A stretch of 19,210 nucleotides of DNA from NCBI GenBank assembly GCA_015068525.1, contig SVKJ01000021.1, positions 6,392 to 25,601 of the forward strand, read 5' to 3'. The notes below the pieces were generated by a model. The model did not search any database. It was not told the origin of the DNA and worked only from the letters and a program-made list of their open reading frames with translations. Source of the stretch: Oscillospiraceae bacterium. GTDB taxonomy: Bacteria; Bacillota; Clostridia; UMGS1840; HGM11507. Position numbers and translations under genes: made by a program. Shown here in pieces: positions 14,709 through 19,210 of the stretch (positions are counted from its first letter, which is position 1; the number at the start of each line of letters is the position of its first letter).

Positions 14709-14763
14709 GGTTGTCAGTACCAACTGACAAATTTATTATACCGCGTATTTTCGGGTTTGTCAG
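14709..14763 (-). promoter_or_regulatory. Second leftward promoter with a hairpin at its start site
   Basis: CTGACA (14763-14758), a 17-nt spacer, GG then TATAAT (14740-14735). At the expected start lies an 8-bp inverted repeat, TTGTCAGT (14709-14716) with ACTGACAA (14721-14728), which could be an operator or the 5' hairpin of the RNA. Confidence 0.55.
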
Positions 14764-14787
14764 CCCCTTTTTTGAAAAAATTTTTAA

Positions 14788-16113
14788 TTATTTTTCTTCC
14801 CTCAAACTTTTGTAGATTTCACTTGTAAATATACCCAGAACTTGATGCTTGATTTCATCATTTTTAAGGAGCAAATCAAAGAAATCTTTATTCTGGTCTC
14901 TACCTTCCATTAAAGCATCATCTATGTCGTCAAAGTATGAGAAGGAGAAATCTTGTTCTGTATTGTTTTTAGCACTAATTTTTAATTTTTCAGATTTCAT
15001 AAGTATATCTTTAATCTGGAGCATTGCTTTAACCGCTACATCATTATCATAAGATTTACCCGTTCTGGAATTGATTTCAGCAATAATCTGAGACAACAGT
15101 TCTTCCTTTTCCTTGGTTAAACCAAAGGCGTCTGCTGTTGGGAGTTTCACAATCGGGTCAGATACCAGATTTGACTGCTTGTGTTCTTCACCTTTCTTCT
15201 GAACAAAGTTTGTTGCCTTAATCTTTCCGTCAAGATTATAACCACCGCCTGGATGGTTTATGTTGATGTAAGAGAGCAAACAGTTTATGAAATTATACTT
15301 TTTGTGTAATTCCACATCTTCAAAACAAGAAACTTGCAATAAGAACTCATAAAATCTTACAAAACTGCGCATATTTCCCACCAGTTCATTTTGCTGTTCC
15401 GGAGTGTAATGCTCAATAAGTGATTTTGCTTTCTTAAAATAGAAAGTCATTTTCTGTTTGTCCTTGCCATCTACCTTTTCCTTGTAAAGCAGCGTATTAC
15501 AATTATCAATGTCCATAGGGTCAATTACTGCATAAGCATCAATTTTTGCCTCCAAATCATAAATAGCGGTTGGAGTAATGGTATTTGCAAGAAGAGTAGT
15601 AGTGTAGTACGGAGCAAATGCTGACTTAATATCTTCATAGTCATTTACAAAGTCCAAAATAAAGGTCTTCTTGTCATATGGTGGGCATATACGGTTAAGT
15701 CTTGATAATGTCTGAACTGCTGATACACCACTTAATTTTTTCATAATATACATAGCACAGAGTTTAGGTTGGTCAAACCCAGTCTGATACTTATTAGCAA
15801 CCAGCAAAACTTGATAATCATGCTTATTTGAGATTTCAATGCCGTGTTTCAATGCATCTAAAAGACTGCCTCTTGCCTTGGTGATATGAGTGTTAATGAA
15901 ATTTATGACAGTTTCTTCAAGATCGTTTTTATATATACCACGCAAATATTCCATTGTTTTTGGTTGAGTATCATCTAGGAACTTGAACAGCATTTCTCTG
16001 TCCATTGCAAATAAACGGTCATATGACAAGGCATTTCTTACTATGTATCCGTTCTCTTGCAATCTGTCCATAATAAAATGCTGATACTCTTTTTCAGACA
16101 AAATATTATTCAA
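14788..16113 (-). CDS. hsdR: Type I restriction subunit HsdR with large internal in-frame deletion (probable pseudogene)
   Basis: HsdR is the ATP-driven translocase and nuclease of type I systems, normally around 1,000 aa; here it is 441 aa. Residues 1-96 (SEKEYQHFIMDRLQENGY, then GSLLDALKHGIEISN) match the N-terminus. They run directly into HDYQVLLVANKYQTGFDQP and AVQTLSRLNRICPPY, which are helicase motif V/VI segments of the C-terminal half. The endonuclease core (D...E-x-K), Walker A (G-x-G-K-T) and DEAH-type motif II are all missing, so it cannot cut or translocate. The junction is near 15815-15830. The frame stays open to a normal-looking helical C-terminus. The start is TTG 16113, 8 nt after AAAGGAGG and just past the hsdS stop. 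Confidence 0.9.
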   Translation of the reverse strand: MNNILSEKEYQHFIMDRLQENGYIVRNALSYDRLFAMDREMLFKFLDDTQPKTMEYLRGIYKNDLEETVINFINTHITKARGSLLDALKHGIEISNKHDYQVLLVANKYQTGFDQPKLCAMYIMKKLSGVSAVQTLSRLNRICPPYDKKTFILDFVNDYEDIKSAFAPYYTTTLLANTITPTAIYDLEAKIDAYAVIDPMDIDNCNTLLYKEKVDGKDKQKMTFYFKKAKSLIEHYTPEQQNELVGNMRSFVRFYEFLLQVSCFEDVELHKKYNFINCLLSYININHPGGGYNLDGKIKATNFVQKKGEEHKQSNLVSDPIVKLPTADAFGLTKEKEELLSQIIAEINSRTGKSYDNDVAVKAMLQIKDILMKSEKLKISAKNNTEQDFSFSYFDDIDDALMEGRDQNKDFFDLLLKNDEIKHQVLGIFTSEIYKSLREEK

Positions 16114-17427
16114 TTACACGACCTCCTTTTTACCGGTTGTATATTCATAGATTACAGATTTCTTATATTGTTCCAGTGTAGAAATCTGCTCCTGTTTTTC
16201 ACAAATAACAGCGTTGATTTCAGTACATTTTTCATCAAGAAAATCTGCTATCTTCTTTTGTGCTGCTAAGTCGGGTAAGGCAATCACAATATTACCAATA
16301 TCATATGATGAAATATGCACAACTTTAAGTTTTGCTCTTCCACGACTCTTTTGATACTGAGCATATTTACTATTAAGAGCATAATTAAGAAACGATGGAT
16401 TTTGGTTATGTTTAGCAATAATAATATCTCCACCCGCCAAACATTCATCATCACCCAAATAAACAATGTTTTTACCAATTTCTTCTACCAGTTCTCCCGT
16501 TCCAGCAAAGAGTAAATCACCATATGAAAAGAATTTTTTTGTAGGTACTTTATTTGCGTTAGTTGATGAAACACAAGAAGAAAAATTATTATCATATTTT
16601 GAATAGATTTCTCCGTATCTTACACACTGGGTATCTCCATTTTCTATAACATCATCTTTGGTTATGCCATTTCCTTTTGCCAAAGAAGAAACGACATACT
16701 TAAACCTTGATACATTCCAATTACTTGGAATTTCACCTATGCATTCGACACCACTATCTTTCATTTCAGCATCTGGGTCAAGACCTCTGCATACAACCTC
16801 GGTAATAGTAGAACTTTTATATTCTTCCAATGTTGAAATTTCTTCATTGAGGTCTGCAATCAGTCCATCAATTTCTGCACATTTTTCATCAAGAAAATCT
16901 GCTATCTTTTTTTGTTCAGTAGAGTTAGTGATAGGAATATATAGATTTCCGAACTTTTCCATCGGAATTCTCATTCGTATAGTATTGAGAGTACCATTGT
17001 CAGATTCTTTCATCAAAATACCATTACCTAACCCCAATAAACTGCGCTGAAATACAGTAGATTGAAAAATATAATTAAAAAATCTTACATCATCTTCTGC
17101 TTTAAAAGGACGTAGCATATAATATACGGGACTAACACAACCAAAATACTTTGACAAACCAACAGAACCGGAAAGTATATTCATACTGTTCATAACAATA
17201 TCACCTGGGTATGCAAGTCGATATGCTGATAAATCTTCTTTTGGTTTGTTGCCGCCACCCTCTTTTTCACTGTATGGAATAACCCCTTGTTTTGCTGTTA
17301 AAGAAAGTATTTCTCGTGATTTTATGGGGTTATTCTTTTCTATTCTGTCTTGAAGAACATACTTAATTTTTTTAATTTCCCAGTTGTTGGGAATTTTTCC
17401 AAGCCATTTAATTCCAGTATCTTTCAT
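16114..17427 (-). CDS. hsdS: Type I specificity subunit HsdS, 437 aa
   Basis: HsdS recognises the split DNA target for the methylase-restriction complex. It has the full two-domain plan. TRD1 begins with IKWLGKIPNNWEIKKIKYVL and TRD2 with VECIGEIPSNWNVSRFKYVV. Each is followed by a conserved helix, QKKIADFLDEKCAEIDGLI and QKKIADFLDEKCTEINAVI, which set the spacing between half-sites. Length is normal and the frame is intact. ATG 17427 sits 14 bp after the hsdM stop with AAGGGGGG upstream. Its coding DNA holds a 30-bp exact direct repeat, one copy per conserved helix. It is the only apparently complete gene of the locus, so it may now be useless or may work with subunits encoded elsewhere. Confidence 0.95.
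   Translation of the reverse strand: MKDTGIKWLGKIPNNWEIKKIKYVLQDRIEKNNPIKSREILSLTAKQGVIPYSEKEGGGNKPKEDLSAYRLAYPGDIVMNSMNILSGSVGLSKYFGCVSPVYYMLRPFKAEDDVRFFNYIFQSTVFQRSLLGLGNGILMKESDNGTLNTIRMRIPMEKFGNLYIPITNSTEQKKIADFLDEKCAEIDGLIADLNEEISTLEEYKSSTITEVVCRGLDPDAEMKDSGVECIGEIPSNWNVSRFKYVVSSLAKGNGITKDDVIENGDTQCVRYGEIYSKYDNNFSSCVSSTNANKVPTKKFFSYGDLLFAGTGELVEEIGKNIVYLGDDECLAGGDIIIAKHNQNPSFLNYALNSKYAQYQKSRGRAKLKVVHISSYDIGNIVIALPDLAAQKKIADFLDEKCTEINAVICEKQEQISTLEQYKKSVIYEYTTGKKEVV
16225..16908. repeat. 30-bp exact direct repeat within hsdS
   Basis: 16225-16254 and 16879-16908 are identical and encode the conserved helix after each target-recognition domain. Such repeats allow recombination that swaps domains between hsdS genes. 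Confidence 0.85.
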
Positions 17428-17441
17428 AATCTGTACCCCCC

Positions 17442-18680
17442 TTATTTAAAGAGCTTAGCAATTCTCTCATTAATAGATTTATCTAATGAGATAAATTTCT
17501 CTTCAAGTTCATCACTTGGAGTAGGGGTTGCATACTTATAGAAACATCTTGTAAATGGAATTTCTGCTCCGGTTCTTACTACTGGGTTCTTTGCACCTAA
17601 GTTTTCTTCCCAGAATGCTTTTGCATCGGGAACATATGGAAGAACCTCTCTTTCCATATAATCTTCAATGGTCTCTTCATACTTTACAAGTTCGACATCT
17701 TTGGTGTCTTTATCATAGATAATTTCACCCTTCTTATCACGCTGAATTTCTGCTTTTTTGTCCATTTTAGAAAGTCCAACTGCAATTTTCTCAATCAATT
17801 TTTTATCAGTAGTAGAACTTGCAAGAACTTTTGTCAGTATGGGCATAAATTCAGTTGGAGACATATAAAGTTCATCTGAGATTGCATTGGTAAGGTCTTC
17901 TAATATAGCATCATATACTGGTTTTCCTATAAGGAACTTATCATATTTTGCTTGGTCTTTGCCGGTTCTTTCTTCCATAAGTTCCAAATCATCAAAAGCA
18001 ACCTCATTATATAGAGAATCTAATGCACCGCTTGAAAGCATTTTATCAATTCGTTCCTTTGAAATCTGATAACTGCGCTGTAATGGTTGCATAACGGAGT
18101 ATTCTCTGTAAATAAATTCTTCATTGTTGTAAATCTTACAATACTCATTTTCTTCAAAGTCTGCATATAATTTTGTAATTATGCTGCGGTCTTTTGGTGA
18201 AATTTCATTCTTCTTATTACCCAATGCTTTTATTTTATGGCAAAAAGATGATGCATCAATAAGTTGAATTTTTCCTTTTCTCTCCGGTCTCTTATTTTTT
18301 GAAAGAACCCAGATATAAGTAGCGATAGGAGTGTTATAGAAAAGGTCAGTTGGCAAGGCAATAATCGCCTCTATAAGGTCATTATCAAGCATATAGCGTC
18401 TAATCTGACTTTCACCGGAAGATGTTCCACCCGTAAATAAAGGGCTACCATTTTCAATAATTGCCGCTCTGCCAAGTTCATCATCCATTTTGTCTATTGC
18501 TGACTGCATAAACAACAACTGCATATCACCAGAACCAGGAGTTCCAGCACCAAATCTTCCATCAAACCCTTTCTTTGCCTCTTCAAGAACTGCAAGTTCA
18601 ACACCCTCACCGGCGTCTTTACCACCCCAAGGAGTTCCAAAAGGAGGGTTCTCAATTACAAATCTCATTTTGGTCTTCAT
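17442..18680 (-). CDS. hsdM: Type I methylase HsdM, N-terminally truncated (probable pseudogene)
   Basis: HsdM transfers methyl groups from S-adenosylmethionine to adenine. The 412-aa frame begins only a few residues before FVIENPPFGTPWGGKDA, the N-P-P-F catalytic motif IV. It then continues normally through PGSGDMQLLFMQSAIDKMDD and SPLFTGGTSSGESQIRRYML to a long C-terminal region. The N-terminal helical domain and motif I (the D-P-x-x-G-T-G type SAM-binding loop) are absent, so it should be inactive. A good promoter at 18742-18770 lies just upstream, but the ATG at 18680 has only a weak ribosome site and a stop codon lies two codons before it. The missing 5' part is not in this window. Confidence 0.9.
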   Translation of the reverse strand: MKTKMRFVIENPPFGTPWGGKDAGEGVELAVLEEAKKGFDGRFGAGTPGSGDMQLLFMQSAIDKMDDELGRAAIIENGSPLFTGGTSSGESQIRRYMLDNDLIEAIIALPTDLFYNTPIATYIWVLSKNKRPERKGKIQLIDASSFCHKIKALGNKKNEISPKDRSIITKLYADFEENEYCKIYNNEEFIYREYSVMQPLQRSYQISKERIDKMLSSGALDSLYNEVAFDDLELMEERTGKDQAKYDKFLIGKPVYDAILEDLTNAISDELYMSPTEFMPILTKVLASSTTDKKLIEKIAVGLSKMDKKAEIQRDKKGEIIYDKDTKDVELVKYEETIEDYMEREVLPYVPDAKAFWEENLGAKNPVVRTGAEIPFTRCFYKYATPTPSDELEEKFISLDKSINERIAKLFK

Positions 18681-18741
18681 TCGTCATATTATTCTCACTC
18701 TGTTGCGAGTGTTGAGCAAGAACCTATAACAATTTGAATAT

Positions 18742-18770
18742 ATTTTAAATCAGAGCAATCTATTTGTCAA
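18742..18770 (-). promoter_or_regulatory. Promoter ahead of truncated hsdM
   Basis: TTGACA (18770-18765), a 17-nt spacer, TAAAAT (18747-18742) on the minus strand; transcription would start near 18735. Confidence 0.7.
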
Positions 18771-18800
18771 AAAATATACCGCTTAGCAAGGGCGGTATAT
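18769..18800 (-). terminator. Minus-strand terminator abutting the hsdM promoter
   Basis: ATATACCGC (18774-18782) pairs with GCGGTATAT (18792-18800); on the minus strand a T-run follows and merges into the -35 box. It would end a transcript from the truncated SpoVT-like gene side. Confidence 0.7.
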
Positions 18801-18965
18801 AAAAAATTGCATATGAACAATTTTTTTGAAAAACTTTTGGAAGGTGATGATACAAACGACATCATTTTATGATTTATACATACAGCTCTGTTTCCCTTTT
18901 TTCTTTTGAGTAAAAATTTGCCCTTTAAATTGCTTTTTCATTTTAAGACACATAATTACTCTAAT
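18801..18965. other. Intergenic stretch between truncated hsdM and the SpoVT-like fragment
   Basis: No supported gene. A 28-codon Lys-rich minus frame starting near 18945 lacks a ribosome site. Confidence 0.4.
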
Positions 18966-19178
18966 TCACCCCAAAACTGTCTTAAAACTCGTTTGTGACC
19001 CTAATACGGGCGTTGTAAAAAGAGTCGGAAACCCCAGTAATAATGCGGGTTTGAGGGTATGTAGCAACAAGGTACAAAGCGGGTCTCCCTCACGTATGCG
19101 GAGAACTCTGCGGATTTCTTTGGGTATAACAACACGACCGAGGTCGTCTATTCTTCTTACAATTCCTGTTGCTTTCAT
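18966..19178 (-). pseudogene. SpoVT/AbrB-type transcription regulator, truncated after ~34 residues
   Basis: Residues 1-34 (MKATGIVRRIDDLGRVVIPK and EIRRVLRIREGDPL) are a textbook SpoVT/AbrB swapped-hairpin DNA-binding domain. Immediately after GDPL, where the family continues with a strand such as EIF or EIY, the sequence turns into an unrelated Leu-Thr-rich stretch (CTLLLHTLKPALLLGFP onward) up to a stop at 18966. Family members are about 80-180 aa. The break near 19076 coincides with a change in base composition to more GC-rich DNA, so foreign DNA or a deletion seems to have replaced the 3' part. ATG 19178 has a good AAAGGAG site upstream. Confidence 0.75.
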
Positions 19179-19210
19179 ATAAAAAATGCTCCTTTTGGTT
19201 TGATTTACAA

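Noticed and set aside
14683..14727. 14-codon plus-strand ORF with a good AAAGGAG site (MTPNTKERKVVSTN), like a leader peptide
   Set aside because: No resistance or biosynthetic gene follows on that strand and no attenuator pair is clear; kept only as a curiosity.
14505..14828. 107-codon plus-strand ORF
   Set aside because: It overlaps a terminator, several hairpins and the end of hsdR on the other strand, without a ribosome site.

Overview
The window is AT-rich DNA from a low-GC Firmicute, probably a gut-type Clostridium relative. Signs of this are strong AGGAGG-type ribosome sites, consensus sigma-A promoters with 17-nt spacers, a Spo0A C-terminal-like protein and a SpoVT/AbrB-type gene. 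It reads as an accessory island: a recombinase, a primase, a lone toxin, a decayed restriction system and several orphan genes. No housekeeping gene is visible and taxonomy below class cannot be set.

Layout. 1-905: five degenerate tandem copies of a ~180-bp non-coding unit, each able to form a stem. 1014-2713: two unrecognised genes, the first with its own promoter. 2763-3100: a small membrane protein gene on the minus strand and an orphan terminator. 3321-6627: a mobile-element module with a small serine recombinase, a RepB/PrimPol-type primase with a CHC2-type zinc finger, and a solo MazF/PemK toxin, closed by a bidirectional terminator.

6868-12558 (minus strand) is the most interesting part. 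It is a tight four-gene operon: a metallo-beta-lactamase protein with beta-CASP-like features, a GrpE-like protein with a novel N-terminal domain, a 944-aa Hsp70 with a long helical C-terminus, and an unrecognised 196-aa protein. The last three genes are linked by overlaps or a 2-bp gap, so the products probably act together. I know of no described system with exactly this content.

12711-14521: a Spo0A-C-like small protein (minus), two XRE regulators (plus) and a Cys-rich protein built from two copies of one motif (minus), each with its own promoter and/or terminator. 14521-14763: a candidate minus-strand small RNA. 14788-18770 (minus): a type I restriction-modification locus with intact hsdS, 5'-truncated hsdM and hsdR carrying a large in-frame internal deletion. 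18966-19178: the start of a SpoVT/AbrB-like gene that loses family similarity after about 34 codons, possibly an insertion boundary.
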